64,000 bases of DNA from CAYFKJ01 sp964528595. GTDB lineage: Bacteria; Pseudomonadota; Alphaproteobacteria; UBA2966. The notes beneath the pieces were generated by a model. It was given only the letters and a program-made list of their open reading frames with translations, made no database searches and was not told the origin of the DNA. Positions 52,793 through 62,264 of this stretch are shown here, in pieces; position 1 is the stretch's first letter; the number at the start of each line of letters is the position of its first letter. The stretch covers positions 1-64,000 of the forward strand of contig CAZGTM010000005.1 of the NCBI GenBank assembly GCA_964528595.1, read 5' to 3'. A program made the position numbers and the translations under genes.

Positions 52793-54778
52793 CTAAGCCC
52801 TCGCTCCTTCGGGCATGGCACCGGCTCGTCGTTTAGCCGGTGCGCCGACGCGGTGCCGGCGGTCGGACAGCGACACGAACCCGCCCACCAGCATGATGAT
52901 GGAGCCGGTCCAGATCCACACCACCAGGGGCTTGACGTAGAAGCGGGTGGCATAACCGCCCTGGCCGTCGGGATCGCCGATCACGGCGTAAAGATCGCCG
53001 CTCAGGGTGGGCCGGATGGCGGCCTCGGTGGTCGTCATGGGCGAGGTTTGGTAACTGCGCGTCTCCGGTTCCATGATTGCCATGAGCTTGCCGTTTTGCG
53101 CCACGTCGAAGGTGCCGCGAAGCGCCGTGTAGTTGGGGCCTTGGACTTCGCCGGCGCGGCGCAGGGTGAGTTCGTAGGAGCCGATGGCGATGGTCTCATT
53201 AGGCCGCATGACGCGGGCCGCTTCCTGGGTCCAGGCCTCGACGCCGGTAATGCCGATGATCACCAGGCCGACGCCGATATGGGCCAGCGTCATGCCGTGG
53301 GCTGCGCGCGGCAGGCCGGCCAGGCGGCGCAGGCTGGCCGCCGGCGAGATCCGGAACAGTTTGATGCGGCCCATCCATTCGAGGGCGGATCCGGCCACCA
53401 GCCAGATACCGAGCGCCATGCCCATGACGGCCAACAGCGGGCCGCCGGTCGCGATATACCAGGTGGCGAAGGCGGCGGCGGCGCTGAGGAAGAAGGCGAA
53501 CTTGAGCCGGCCCAGCGCGCCCATGATGTCGCCGCGTTTCCAGGCCAGCATGGGTCCCACCGCGACCGCCACGAACAGGGGCACCATCAGGGGCACGAAG
53601 GTGGCGTTGAAGTAAGGCGGGCCGACCGACACCTTTTCGCCGGTCAGGGCATCCAGGAACAGCGGATAGAGCGTACCCAGCAGGACCGTGGCGCAGGCCG
53701 TGGTGAGCAGCAGATTGTTGAGCACCAGGGCGCCTTCGCGGCTGATCGGGGCGAACAGGCCGCCGCTTTTGAGGGCCGGTCCGCGCCAGGCGAATAGCGT
53801 GAGCGAGCCGCCGATAACGACGCCCAGGAAGAGCAGGATGTAGACGCCGCGTTCGGGGTCGGTGGCGAAGGCGTGGACCGAGGTCAGCACGCCCGAGCGC
53901 ACGATGAAGGTGCCCAGCAAGCTCATGGAGAACGTCAGGATGGCCAGCAGGATGGTCCAGGCCTTCAGGGTGTCGCGCTTTTCGACGACGATGGCGGAAT
54001 GCAGCAGCGCCGTGCCCAACAGCCAGGGCATGAACGAGGCGTTTTCCACCGGATCCCAGAACCACCAGCCGCCCCAGCCCAGTTCATAATAGGCCCACCA
54101 GCTGCCCATGGCGATGCCGATGGTGAGGAAGCACCAGGCCACCAGCGTCCAGGGCCGCACCCAGCGCGCCCAGGCGGGATCGACCCGGCCCTCGATCAAC
54201 GCGGCGATGGCGAAGGAGAATGCCATGGAGAAGCCGACGTAACCGAGATAGAGGAACGGCGGGTGGAAGGCGAGACCGGGATCCTGCAGCAATGGGTTCA
54301 GTCCGCGCCCGTCCAACGGCGGGTCGGCCAGGCGCTCGAAAGGACTGGAAGTAAACAGGATGAAGAGCAGGAACCCGACGCCCACCAACGCCTGAATGCT
54401 GAGCACGCGGGCGCGCAGGTTGGGCGGCAGGTTACGCCCGAACACGGCGACGGCGCCGCCGAACAGGCTGAGGATCAGGATCCACAGCAGCAGCGAGCCT
54501 TCGTGGTTGCCCCAGACGCCGGAAATCTTATAGAGCATCGGCTTGGCCGAATGGGAGTTTTTGGCGACGTTGACGACGCTGAAATCCGACGTCACAAAAG
54601 CATAAGTTAGGGCGCCGAAGGCGACGGTGACGAAAAACAGCTGTCCGAGCGCGGCGGGGCGGGCGACCGCCACCCAGGGCCCGTAACGGCGTTGCGCGCC
54701 GATCAGCGGCACGGTGCCCTGGACCAATGCCAGAACAAGGGCCAGGATCAGGGCGAAATGGCCGATTTCGGAAATCAT
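52793..54778 (-). CDS. ccmF: Heme lyase CcmF
   Basis: A 661-residue polytopic protein carrying the WWD domain GWGGWWFWDPVENASFMPWL and WGNHEGSLLLWILILSLFGG. It joins heme to apocytochrome c in System I. Full family length with about 15 helices; between ccmE and ccmG as expected. Confidence 0.96.
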   Translation of the reverse strand: MISEIGHFALILALVLALVQGTVPLIGAQRRYGPWVAVARPAALGQLFFVTVAFGALTYAFVTSDFSVVNVAKNSHSAKPMLYKISGVWGNHEGSLLLWILILSLFGGAVAVFGRNLPPNLRARVLSIQALVGVGFLLFILFTSSPFERLADPPLDGRGLNPLLQDPGLAFHPPFLYLGYVGFSMAFSFAIAALIEGRVDPAWARWVRPWTLVAWCFLTIGIAMGSWWAYYELGWGGWWFWDPVENASFMPWLLGTALLHSAIVVEKRDTLKAWTILLAILTFSMSLLGTFIVRSGVLTSVHAFATDPERGVYILLFLGVVIGGSLTLFAWRGPALKSGGLFAPISREGALVLNNLLLTTACATVLLGTLYPLFLDALTGEKVSVGPPYFNATFVPLMVPLFVAVAVGPMLAWKRGDIMGALGRLKFAFFLSAAAAFATWYIATGGPLLAVMGMALGIWLVAGSALEWMGRIKLFRISPAASLRRLAGLPRAAHGMTLAHIGVGLVIIGITGVEAWTQEAARVMRPNETIAIGSYELTLRRAGEVQGPNYTALRGTFDVAQNGKLMAIMEPETRSYQTSPMTTTEAAIRPTLSGDLYAVIGDPDGQGGYATRFYVKPLVVWIWTGSIIMLVGGFVSLSDRRHRVGAPAKRRAGAMPEGARA

Positions 54779-54787
54779 GGCGTCCGC

Positions 54788-55225
54788 CTACTCACCCTTC
54801 CACTGGCCCGATTTCTTGATCGCCTCGGCGACCTCGGGCGGCATGTAATTTTCGTCATGCTTGGCCAGCACTTCGGTGGCGTGGAACACGCCTTTGGCGT
54901 CAAGCTTGCCTTCCGCCACGACGCCTTGCCCTTCGCGGAACAGGTCGGGCAGCATGCCGGTGAAAGTGACCTGCACGGCGTTGGCGGTGTCGGTGATGCG
55001 GAAGTTCGTCGTCATGCCGTCTTCGCCCTTGGCGACGCTTTCCTCCTCGACCAGGCCGCCGAGGCGGAAACGGCGCTCCGCCGGAATGGACTTCTCGGTA
55101 ACCTCGGTGGGGCTGTGGAAGAACACCAGGTTGTCGCTGAAGGCGTTCAGCATCAGCGCGGCGGCGGCGCCCAGCAGCATCATGCCGAAAAGCACCAAAT
55201 AGAGGCGGCGGCGTTTGCGGGTCAT
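54788..55225 (-). CDS. ccmE: Heme chaperone CcmE
   Basis: A 145-residue membrane-anchored periplasmic protein. The heme-binding His123 with Tyr127 lies in AKHDENYMPPE near the C-terminus, and RKRRRLYLVLFGMMLLGAAA forms the anchor. It carries heme from CcmC to CcmF. Overlaps ccmD by 4 bp. Confidence 0.96.
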   Translation of the reverse strand: MTRKRRRLYLVLFGMMLLGAAAALMLNAFSDNLVFFHSPTEVTEKSIPAERRFRLGGLVEEESVAKGEDGMTTNFRITDTANAVQVTFTGMLPDLFREGQGVVAEGKLDAKGVFHATEVLAKHDENYMPPEVAEAIKKSGQWKGE

Positions 55226-55416
55226 TTGGCAGCCGCCGTTCCGTTGCGGGCGTCGCCGCGCTCCGCCTGCAGCGTTTCCAGCATGGCCCGCTCATTCTTG
55301 AGGGCGATCCAGCTCTGGACCGCCAGGCCGATCATGATGATCGCGGCGATGCCGAAGGCGGGCCAGACAAAGACCGCGTATCCCCCCATATCGAGGAATT
55401 CTGAAAACGAACTCAT
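55222..55416 (-). CDS. ccmD: Heme exporter accessory protein CcmD
   Basis: A 64-residue one-helix membrane protein (YAVFVWPAFGIAAIIMIGLA, then SWIALK), typical of CcmD, which helps release holo-CcmE from CcmABC. Located between ccmC (6-bp gap) and ccmE. Confidence 0.9.
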   Translation of the reverse strand: MSSFSEFLDMGGYAVFVWPAFGIAAIIMIGLAVQSWIALKNERAMLETLQAERGDARNGTAAAK

Positions 55417-55422
55417 GGCGCT

Positions 55423-56151
55423 TTATCCTTGAACTTGCGCGAGGCGGATGGCGCGGACCTTCCGCGCCAGAATTTCCCGCTGGGCCCTAAGTATGACCAC
55501 GGCGACATAGAAGGCCGTAAATCCGAGGGCCATGAGCAGCAGCGGGATCAGCATGGAGACGTGGATCGCCGGACCGCCCATTTTAACCACGCTGGCGGGT
55601 TGATGAAGCGTGTTCCACCAATCTACCGAAAATTTGATGATGGGGACGTTGACGAATCCCACCAACGACAGGATGGCCGCAGCCTTGGCGGCGCGTTGCG
55701 GATCGTCGAAGGCCTGCCACAGGGCCATATAACCGATATAGAGGAAAAACAGCACCAAAACAGAGGTCAGGCGGGCGTCCCAGACCCACCAGGTGCCCCA
55801 CATGGGCTGACCCCAGAGCGATCCCGTGGCCAGGGCGATGAAGGTGAAACCCGCCCCGATCGGCGCCGACCCCTTGGCCATCAGGTCGGCTACCGGGTGT
55901 TTCCAGATCAGGCCGGTGGCGCTGGCGATGGCCATCGAAGTGTAAACGAACAGCGCCATCCAGGCGGCCGGCACGTGTACGAACATGATGCGCACGCTTT
56001 CGCCCTGCTGATAATCGGCCGGCGCGACGAACAGGCCGAGATAGAGACCAACGGCGATGAGCACGACGGCCAGGCCGGCGGTCCACGGCAATAGGGCGGA
56101 GGTCAGGCGCAGGAAGCGCGTGGGGTTGGCGAAACGGTGTAGGGTCTGCAT
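55423..56151 (-). CDS. ccmC: Heme exporter protein CcmC
   Basis: A 242-residue six-helix protein with the WWD motif WGQPMWGTWWVWDARLTSVL and flanking axial histidines in VHVPAAW and in NTLHQPASV. It loads heme on CcmE. It is 93 bp after ccmB; TTGACA at 56235-56230 (minus) could give it an extra promoter, but the -10 is poor. Confidence 0.94.
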   Translation of the reverse strand: MQTLHRFANPTRFLRLTSALLPWTAGLAVVLIAVGLYLGLFVAPADYQQGESVRIMFVHVPAAWMALFVYTSMAIASATGLIWKHPVADLMAKGSAPIGAGFTFIALATGSLWGQPMWGTWWVWDARLTSVLVLFFLYIGYMALWQAFDDPQRAAKAAAILSLVGFVNVPIIKFSVDWWNTLHQPASVVKMGGPAIHVSMLIPLLLMALGFTAFYVAVVILRAQREILARKVRAIRLAQVQG

Positions 56152-56244
56152 GGCGGGGTTTATATCGCTGTTTCGGGGTGTTTAGGCAAGTCCATTAGAT
56201 GCGGCCAAACGACGCGTGTAATTGATATTTGTCAAGTTGACGGA

Positions 56245-56910
56245 TCATTCAAGGTTCAATCTCAGCGCGGCCGCCGCACCCCAGGGGCACAGGGCGATGG
56301 TGCCCAGCATCATGGCAGCCAGAACCAGCAGATGCGGGCGTTCCGAGAGCCCGCCGATGGCCGCGTCGATGGCGCCGACGCCGAAGATCAGCACCGGGAT
56401 ATAGAGCGGCAGCACCAGCAAAGACAGCAACACGCCGCCGCGCCGCACGCCGACCGTCAGGGCCGCCCCGATGGCGCCGATCAGGCTCAGCGCCGGCGTG
56501 CCCAAAAGCATGGCGACCATCAGCGTCACATAACCGGCCGGTTCCAGGTGCAGCAGCACGCCCAGCAGCGGCGCGACGATGATCAGCGGCAGGCCCGTGG
56601 TCAGCCAGTGCGCCGTGCACTTGGCCAGCACCGTCATCTCCAGCGGCATCGACCCCATGGTCAGGAGATCGAGGCTGCCGTCCTCGAAATCGGCCTGGAA
56701 CAGGCGGTCCAGCGACAGCATTGAGGCCAGTAGGGCCGCGACCCAGAGGACGCCGGAACTGATGCGCTGCAGGATGTTGATCTCGGGCCCGACGCCCAAG
56801 GGGAAAAGCGTCACTGTCAATACGAAGAACATCACCACCATGGTGCCGGCGCTGCCCTGTCTCAGCGCCAATTGAACGTCGCGGCGGACGATCCTCAAGA
56901 ACCGGTTCAT
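56245..56910 (-). CDS. ccmB: Heme exporter permease CcmB
   Basis: A 221-residue membrane subunit (MNRFLRIVRRDVQLALRQGS start). Its hydrophobic helices include VLWVAALLASMLSLDRLFQ and FEDGSLDLL, typical of CcmB. The ATG at 56910 overlaps the ccmA stop by 4 bp; a longer frame upstream is out-of-frame ccmA. It forms an ABC complex with CcmA. Confidence 0.93.
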   Translation of the reverse strand: MNRFLRIVRRDVQLALRQGSAGTMVVMFFVLTVTLFPLGVGPEINILQRISSGVLWVAALLASMLSLDRLFQADFEDGSLDLLTMGSMPLEMTVLAKCTAHWLTTGLPLIIVAPLLGVLLHLEPAGYVTLMVAMLLGTPALSLIGAIGAALTVGVRRGGVLLSLLVLPLYIPVLIFGVGAIDAAIGGLSERPHLLVLAAMMLGTIALCPWGAAAALRLNLE

Positions 56911-57590
56911 ATCGTCCGCGCCTCGTCCAGGCGGAGCACGTTGCCGTCTTCGACGCCGAGGTCGATGTGGGTCGCCACCATGACCATGCCGCCGCCGGCG
57001 CGGTGTTCGGCGATCAGGCCGGCCAGCAGGGCCACGGCGTCGGTATCCAGCGAAACGGACGGTTCGTCCAGCAGCCACAGCGGTTTTGGGATGGCGGCGA
57101 TGCGGGCGATGTTGAGCCGCCGGCGCTGGCCGGCCGAAAGATACCTTCCCGGCACGTCGGCGATCCGGCTGAGTCCCAGGCGTTCCAGTCCAAGGGCGGC
57201 GTCGTCGCCGGGATTGTCGCTGCCTTCGAAGGCCGCCCAAAACGCCAGGTTCTCGCTCACCGTGAAGGCCGGTTTGACGGCGTCGAGGTGGCCGACGTAG
57301 TGCATGCGGTCGCGGAATTCCTCGATCTCGCCGGGCTCGTTTTCGTCGCGCCAGATCAGCCTTCCCTCGGCCGGTTTGAGAAAACCGGCGGCGAGGCGCA
57401 GCAGCGTCGACTTACCGCTGCCGTTGGGCCCGCGCAGCACCAGGGCGTCACCGGCGGCGACGTCGAAGGAGAGGTCCTCGAGCACCAAGCGCTCACCGCG
57501 CACGCAGGACAGATTTTGACCGGAGAATGTCACGTTTAAAGCGGTCCCGTTGACAGTCATTTGGCCGGGCTCGACTAAACCTGGCCTCAT
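56907..57590 (-). CDS. ccmA: Heme exporter ATP-binding protein CcmA
   Basis: A 227-residue ABC ATPase with Walker A LRGPNGSGKSTLLRL, signature YLSAGQRRRLNIARI and Walker B LWLLDEPSVSLD. ATG 57560 (MTVNG) could also be the true start. It is the first ccm gene; it lies 13 bp after the stop of the PaaK-like gene, so ccm could share its transcript. Confidence 0.94.
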   Translation of the reverse strand: MRPGLVEPGQMTVNGTALNVTFSGQNLSCVRGERLVLEDLSFDVAAGDALVLRGPNGSGKSTLLRLAAGFLKPAEGRLIWRDENEPGEIEEFRDRMHYVGHLDAVKPAFTVSENLAFWAAFEGSDNPGDDAALGLERLGLSRIADVPGRYLSAGQRRRLNIARIAAIPKPLWLLDEPSVSLDTDAVALLAGLIAEHRAGGGMVMVATHIDLGVEDGNVLRLDEARTI

Positions 57591-57603
57591 TTCGGAGACC
57601 TAG

Positions 57604-58842
57604 CTATTCGTATGTGCGCACGTCGTCAATAACTTTGCCGTCGTTGGGCAGGCTGCCGGGGGCGACGAATTCGACCTCACCGCGGACCTTGCAGACGGCC
57701 TGGATGCTCTCGGCAACGGCCTCGGCCAGGCCCTCGGGTGCACCCTCGACCTCGCATTTGAGGGTCATGACGTCCTTGCCGTCGGCGCTGTCGACGACCA
57801 GGCGGGCCTTCTGGATTTCACCGTGCCGGGCCGCCGTCTGGTTGACCTGGGCGGGATGGACGAACATGCCTTTGACCTTGGTGGTCTGGTCGGCCCGCCC
57901 CATCCAGCCCTTGATGCGCCGGTTGGTCCGGCCGCACGGGCTTTGACCTTCCATCACGGCGGAGAGATCGCCGGTGGCGAAGCGGACCAGCGGGTAGGCC
58001 TCGCTCAGGATGGTCACCACGACCTCGCCGACCTCGCCGTCCGGCACCGGATCGCCGCTGCCCGGGCGCAGGATTTCGACGATGGCGCTCTCGTCCATGA
58101 TCATGCCTTCCATGGCGGGAGACTCATAGGCGATGCTGCCGAGCTCGGCGGTGCCGTAGCCCTGCAGACAGGTGACGCCGTGATCGTTGATTTCCTTGCG
58201 CAGGCTGGGCGGCAAGGCCTCGCCGCCGACGGCGGCCGAGCGGTAGGACGGCTTGACGCCGGCTTCCGCCGATTTGTCCAGGAGGATTTTGAGGAACGAC
58301 GGCGTTCCGGCATATGCCGCGGGTTGTAGATGGGCGACCGCGGCAATTTGCTGCTCGGTATTGCCGACGCCGCCGGGAAAGACCGGGCAGCCGATGGCCC
58401 GCGCGCCCGCTTCCATCATCATGCCGGCCGGCGTCAGGTGGTAGGAAAAGGTGTTGTGGACGATGTCGCCGGGACGCATGCCGGCGGCCCAGAAACCGCG
58501 CGCCATGCGCCAGTAATCGGCGATGGCCCCGCTGGGCTCGTAAATCGGGCCGGGAGATTGAAAAATCTGCGCCACTTGGCCGACGGGGATGCCGTTGAGC
58601 CCGCCGAAGGGCGGATTATCGGTCTGGCGTTGAACCAAGTCCGATTTCCGCGTGACCGGCAGGGCGGCCAGGGCGTCACGGCTATTGACGGCCTGAGGGT
58701 CGACGCCTTCGAGGATTTCGCCGAAATAGTCGGAATTTGATTTGGCGTGGGCGACCTGGGCGCTGAGCGCAGCCATCTGTTCGCTTTCCCGGACTTCGGG
58801 CGCACGGGTTTCGAGCTCGTCGTAGTATTCGCTGTCGGACAT
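57604..58842 (-). CDS. Phenylacetate-CoA ligase-like AMP-binding protein with variant P-loop
   Basis: A 412-residue PaaK-type ANL protein. QGYGTAELGSIAYESPAM and the C-terminal lysine Lys403 (NDGKVIDD) are present. The Ser/Thr/Gly-rich nucleotide loop of PaaK (SSGTTGxPT) is replaced by SPGPIYEP at residues 96-103, so ATP use may be altered. It lies 38 bp downstream of a livF-like gene, suggesting activation of an acid taken up by that transporter. Confidence 0.83.
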   Translation of the reverse strand: MSDSEYYDELETRAPEVRESEQMAALSAQVAHAKSNSDYFGEILEGVDPQAVNSRDALAALPVTRKSDLVQRQTDNPPFGGLNGIPVGQVAQIFQSPGPIYEPSGAIADYWRMARGFWAAGMRPGDIVHNTFSYHLTPAGMMMEAGARAIGCPVFPGGVGNTEQQIAAVAHLQPAAYAGTPSFLKILLDKSAEAGVKPSYRSAAVGGEALPPSLRKEINDHGVTCLQGYGTAELGSIAYESPAMEGMIMDESAIVEILRPGSGDPVPDGEVGEVVVTILSEAYPLVRFATGDLSAVMEGQSPCGRTNRRIKGWMGRADQTTKVKGMFVHPAQVNQTAARHGEIQKARLVVDSADGKDVMTLKCEVEGAPEGLAEAVAESIQAVCKVRGEVEFVAPGSLPNDGKVIDDVRTYE

Positions 58843-58880
58843 GGTAACTCTCTAACCGGCCCGCCGGGCCTTCGGGGGGA

Positions 58881-59696
58881 TCAGGCCAGCCAGCGCTTGC
58901 GCCGGCGGTAGTGCTTGACGTCGCGGTAGCTCTTGCGCTCGCCCGAGGAAACGCCGAGGTAAAATTCCTTTACGTCCTCATTGCTCGCGAGCTTGTCCGC
59001 ATCGCCGTCCATCACGATGCGGCCGTTCTCCAGAATGTAGCCGTAATCGGCGAAACGCAGCGCCACGGCCGTGTTCTGTTCAGCCAACAGGAAGCTCACT
59101 TTTTCTTCCTTGTTGAGGCGGTGCACGATGTCGAATATTTCCTCGACCAGCTGGGGCGCCAGGCCCATGGAGGGCTCGTCCAGCAGAATAAGCGACGGCC
59201 GTGCCATGAGCGCCCGGCCGATCGCGACCATCTGCTGTTCGCCGCCGGAAATATAACCGGCGAGCGACGACTGGCGGTCGACCAGCTTGGGGAAATAGCC
59301 GTAAACCATATCGAGGTCTTTCTGCACGGCGGCGCGCCCGTCCCGGCGGGTATACGCGCCGGTCATCAGGTTTTCCTCGACGGTTAAATGTTCAAAACAG
59401 TGGCGGCCTTCCATGACCTGGACGACGCCTTTGCTGACCAGGTCGTTCGGCGTAAGCGCGTCGACCTGTTCGCCTTGATATAAAATCTTACCCTTGGTGA
59501 CTTCGCCGCGTTCCGCCCGCAATAGGTTGGAAACCGCTTTCAGCGTCGTCGTCTTGCCGGCGCCGTTGGCCCCGAGGAGGGCGACGATGCCCCCCTCGGG
59601 AACCCCAAGGGAAACCCCCTTCAACACCAAGATCACGTGGTCGTAAACCACCTCGATATTGGTGACGTCCAGAAGTAGGTTGCCTTCTTCGCTCAT
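58881..59696 (-). CDS. livF: LIV-type ABC transporter ATP-binding protein (LivF-like), second system
   Basis: A 271-residue ATPase with Walker A ALLGANGAGKTTTLKA, signature ISGGEQQMVAIGRALM and Walker B LILLDEPSMGLAP. It has an extra basic C-terminal tail (SYRDVKHYRRRKRWLA). Part of the second transporter: receptor, LivM, LivH and LivG genes lie upstream to 64000. Confidence 0.9.
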   Translation of the reverse strand: MSEEGNLLLDVTNIEVVYDHVILVLKGVSLGVPEGGIVALLGANGAGKTTTLKAVSNLLRAERGEVTKGKILYQGEQVDALTPNDLVSKGVVQVMEGRHCFEHLTVEENLMTGAYTRRDGRAAVQKDLDMVYGYFPKLVDRQSSLAGYISGGEQQMVAIGRALMARPSLILLDEPSMGLAPQLVEEIFDIVHRLNKEEKVSFLLAEQNTAVALRFADYGYILENGRIVMDGDADKLASNEDVKEFYLGVSSGERKSYRDVKHYRRRKRWLA

Positions 59697-59751
59697 TTCT
59701 TAGCTCCGGTCTCGGGGTCTTCCAACGTTTACGCGGATCACGATTTGCGGC

Positions 59752-61065
59752 TTAGCAGCTGCGCGGCGTGATGTTGTTTTCCTTGGCGAACGCAGCCGCG
59801 GCATCTTCGATCATCGGACGGATGATGTCCTGCATGGTGTCGACCCAGCCGGAAATGATCTTCCATTCGGAACCGGTCCACTGCTGGAACATCACCTTGC
59901 CGCCACCCTCGTGGTCGGCGCAGGAGACCTTGATCGGCCCCATGAAGCCCTTGGCGCCGAGTTCGCCCAAGCGGCCTTCGGTGAGGTCGAGGTTTTCCAT
60001 GCCCCAGCGGACTTGCTCACCGTTCAAGGCTTTGTCACCGTATTTGCCCATGGCGGTGCGCACGGACTCGGTGTCGTAGATGGCGTTGATGATGCCGCGG
60101 TTGTAGAGAACCTGACCGATCTGGTTCTTCGTCGCCGCAGCGGCATCGCCGCCGTAGACCTTGTCGATGATTTCCTGATGCAGGGCGGCGCTGGTGCCCG
60201 GCGTGTTGAAGGTCGCGGCCTTGTAGCCGATCGCCGTCTTACCGGCCGGGGTCACGTCCGGCTCGGCGCCCGACCACCAGTTGCCGATGAACTTGTCCAT
60301 CGGGAACTTAATGGCGGCGGCTTCCTTGATGGCCACCTGGTTCATGACGCCCCAACCCGTCAGGAAGACGTAGTCAGGCCGATAGCGGCGGATCTGCAGC
60401 CAAGCGGCTTTCTGTTCCTGACCCGGATGGTCGACGGCCAGCATCTTAATGTCGTAGCCGTACTTCTTGGCCAGAAGATTGAAGGTCGCGATGGGCTCTT
60501 TGCCGTAGGCGGAGTTGTGATAGACAAAGGCGATTTTCTTGCCTTTGAGCTTGTTCATGCCGCCTTCCTGCTGGCCGATGTAGTTGATGAAGGCAGCGGC
60601 CTGGCTCCAATAGGAGGTCGGGAACGTGAAGGCCCACTTGAAGACGCGACCGTCACCGGCGGCGGTGCGGCCATAACCCATGGAATGCACGGGAATCTTG
60701 TCGACGGCGGCCTTGGGGATCAACTGGTAGGTGATACCGGTCGAATTCGGGTTGAACACCGTGGCGCCCGCGTCACCCTTGTTCTTGAGTTTTTCGTAGC
60801 ACTCGACGCCGATCTTGGTGTTGTACTTCGTCTCGCATTCTTCGAACTTGACCATGACGCCGTTGATGCCGCCACGTTTGTTCACCAACCTGAGATAATC
60901 GGTGTAACCGTTGGCGAGCGGAATGCCGCCGACGGCGTAGGGTCCGGTGCGATAGACGATCAGGGGGAAGAATTGTTCCCCAGCCGCCTGCGCCTTGGAC
61001 ACCAGAACCGGTGTCACAAGCACGGCCGCGCCGATGGCGGCCAGAAGCATTTTCTTTAAGTTCAT
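59752..61065 (-). CDS. ABC transporter substrate-binding protein (LIV family), second system
   Basis: A 437-residue periplasmic receptor with a signal peptide cleaved after SKAQAAG. The family region begins FFPLIVYRTGPYAVGGIPLA. The pattern with FEECETKYNTKIGVECYEKL is of the branch often linked to aromatic acid or amide uptake. It is flanked by permease and livF-like genes on the same strand. Confidence 0.9.
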   Translation of the reverse strand: MNLKKMLLAAIGAAVLVTPVLVSKAQAAGEQFFPLIVYRTGPYAVGGIPLANGYTDYLRLVNKRGGINGVMVKFEECETKYNTKIGVECYEKLKNKGDAGATVFNPNSTGITYQLIPKAAVDKIPVHSMGYGRTAAGDGRVFKWAFTFPTSYWSQAAAFINYIGQQEGGMNKLKGKKIAFVYHNSAYGKEPIATFNLLAKKYGYDIKMLAVDHPGQEQKAAWLQIRRYRPDYVFLTGWGVMNQVAIKEAAAIKFPMDKFIGNWWSGAEPDVTPAGKTAIGYKAATFNTPGTSAALHQEIIDKVYGGDAAAATKNQIGQVLYNRGIINAIYDTESVRTAMGKYGDKALNGEQVRWGMENLDLTEGRLGELGAKGFMGPIKVSCADHEGGGKVMFQQWTGSEWKIISGWVDTMQDIIRPMIEDAAAAFAKENNITPRSC

Positions 61066-61183
61066 CGTTATTCCTCCCTGTTATTGAGCAGGTCGCCCTG
61101 CCTGATGAAAGCCTAGCACTAAGACTTCCGACGCGCCAATGCCTGTATCGTGAACGTTTTGGCGCGAATCTCTGGTTCCTTCG

Positions 61184-62260
61184 CTAATACGGGAACGGCC
61201 ACAATCGCAGTTTTTCCTTGGCGATTTGCCATAATCGGGCGAAGCCCAGCGGCTCCGCGATCAGGAAAAAGATAATCAGGCCGCCGAATATCATGACCTC
61301 GAAGTGTTTCTGCGTATCGATGGCGATCTGCATGCCGAACGTTTGCGGCAAATTGGTCAGCAGGATCGGCACGGACGTTATGAAAGCGGCGCCCAGGAAC
61401 GATCCCAGGATGCTGCCCAGGCCGCCGATAATGACCATGAAGAGGACCTGGAACGAGATGTCGATGGAAAAAGCTTCGGTTTCGACGCTGCCGAGCCAGG
61501 TAAAGACCGTCAACGCGCCGGCCACGCCGCAGTAGAACGAGGATATGGCGAAGGCCGACAATTTGGTCTGCATCGGCCGGATGCCGATGATTTCGGCCGC
61601 GATGTCCATGTCGCGGATGGCCATCCAGGAGCGCCCGATATGGCCGCGCGTCAGGTTTTTGGCGACCAGCGCCAGGACCATCACGATACAGAGCGTGACG
61701 AAGTATCTGACCTCCGCCGTCGCCTCGGGACCCGTGATCATGACGCCGAACATGGTGCGCGGCGGCGCGGTGATGGTGCCCGACGGGCTGTAATTGTAGA
61801 ACCACGCCACTTTGTTGAACATCCACTGCAGGAAGAACTGGGCCGCCAGGGTGGCCACCGCCAGGTAGAAGCCCTTGATGCGCAGGCTGGGCACGCCGAA
61901 CATGATGCCGACGAAAGAGGCGATCAAACCCGACAGCGCGAACACGATGATCATGTTCATGTCAGGGAAGGCCGTGGTCAGCTTGTAGGCGGCGTAACCG
62001 CCGCAGGCCATGAAACCGCCGGTGCCGAGCGACAGCTGGCCGCAATATCCCAGCAGCAGGTTGAGGCCGATGGTTGCGAGCGCGAAGATCAAGAACGGGA
62101 TCAGCACCGCCTGAAGCATGTATTCATCGGCCGTGAAAGGCACGACGACAAAGGCGATCACCAGCGCGATGGCCAGGAACCAGCGGTCCTGGGCGATGGG
62201 GAAAATCGCCTGATCGTCGGCGTAAGCGGTCTTGAACTGACCGGATTCGCGGTAAAGCAT
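61184..62260 (-). CDS. livM: LIV-type ABC transporter permease (LivM-like), second system
   Basis: A 358-residue polytopic permease. NLLLGYCGQLSLGTGGFMACG and IGRSWMAIRDMDIAAEIIGI are LivM landmarks. ATG 62260 is chosen because it follows the livH stop by 4 bp; the open frame continues upstream but overlaps livH. An acidic, hydrophilic N-terminal stretch of about 20 residues precedes the first helix. Confidence 0.9.
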   Translation of the reverse strand: MLYRESGQFKTAYADDQAIFPIAQDRWFLAIALVIAFVVVPFTADEYMLQAVLIPFLIFALATIGLNLLLGYCGQLSLGTGGFMACGGYAAYKLTTAFPDMNMIIVFALSGLIASFVGIMFGVPSLRIKGFYLAVATLAAQFFLQWMFNKVAWFYNYSPSGTITAPPRTMFGVMITGPEATAEVRYFVTLCIVMVLALVAKNLTRGHIGRSWMAIRDMDIAAEIIGIRPMQTKLSAFAISSFYCGVAGALTVFTWLGSVETEAFSIDISFQVLFMVIIGGLGSILGSFLGAAFITSVPILLTNLPQTFGMQIAIDTQKHFEVMIFGGLIIFFLIAEPLGFARLWQIAKEKLRLWPFPY

Positions 62261-62264
62261 GCGC

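Noticed and set aside
52088..53797. 569-codon plus-strand open frame opposite ccmH, ccmG and ccmF
   Set aside because: The opposite strand contains complete ccm genes with known motifs; the antisense protein matches nothing recognisable.
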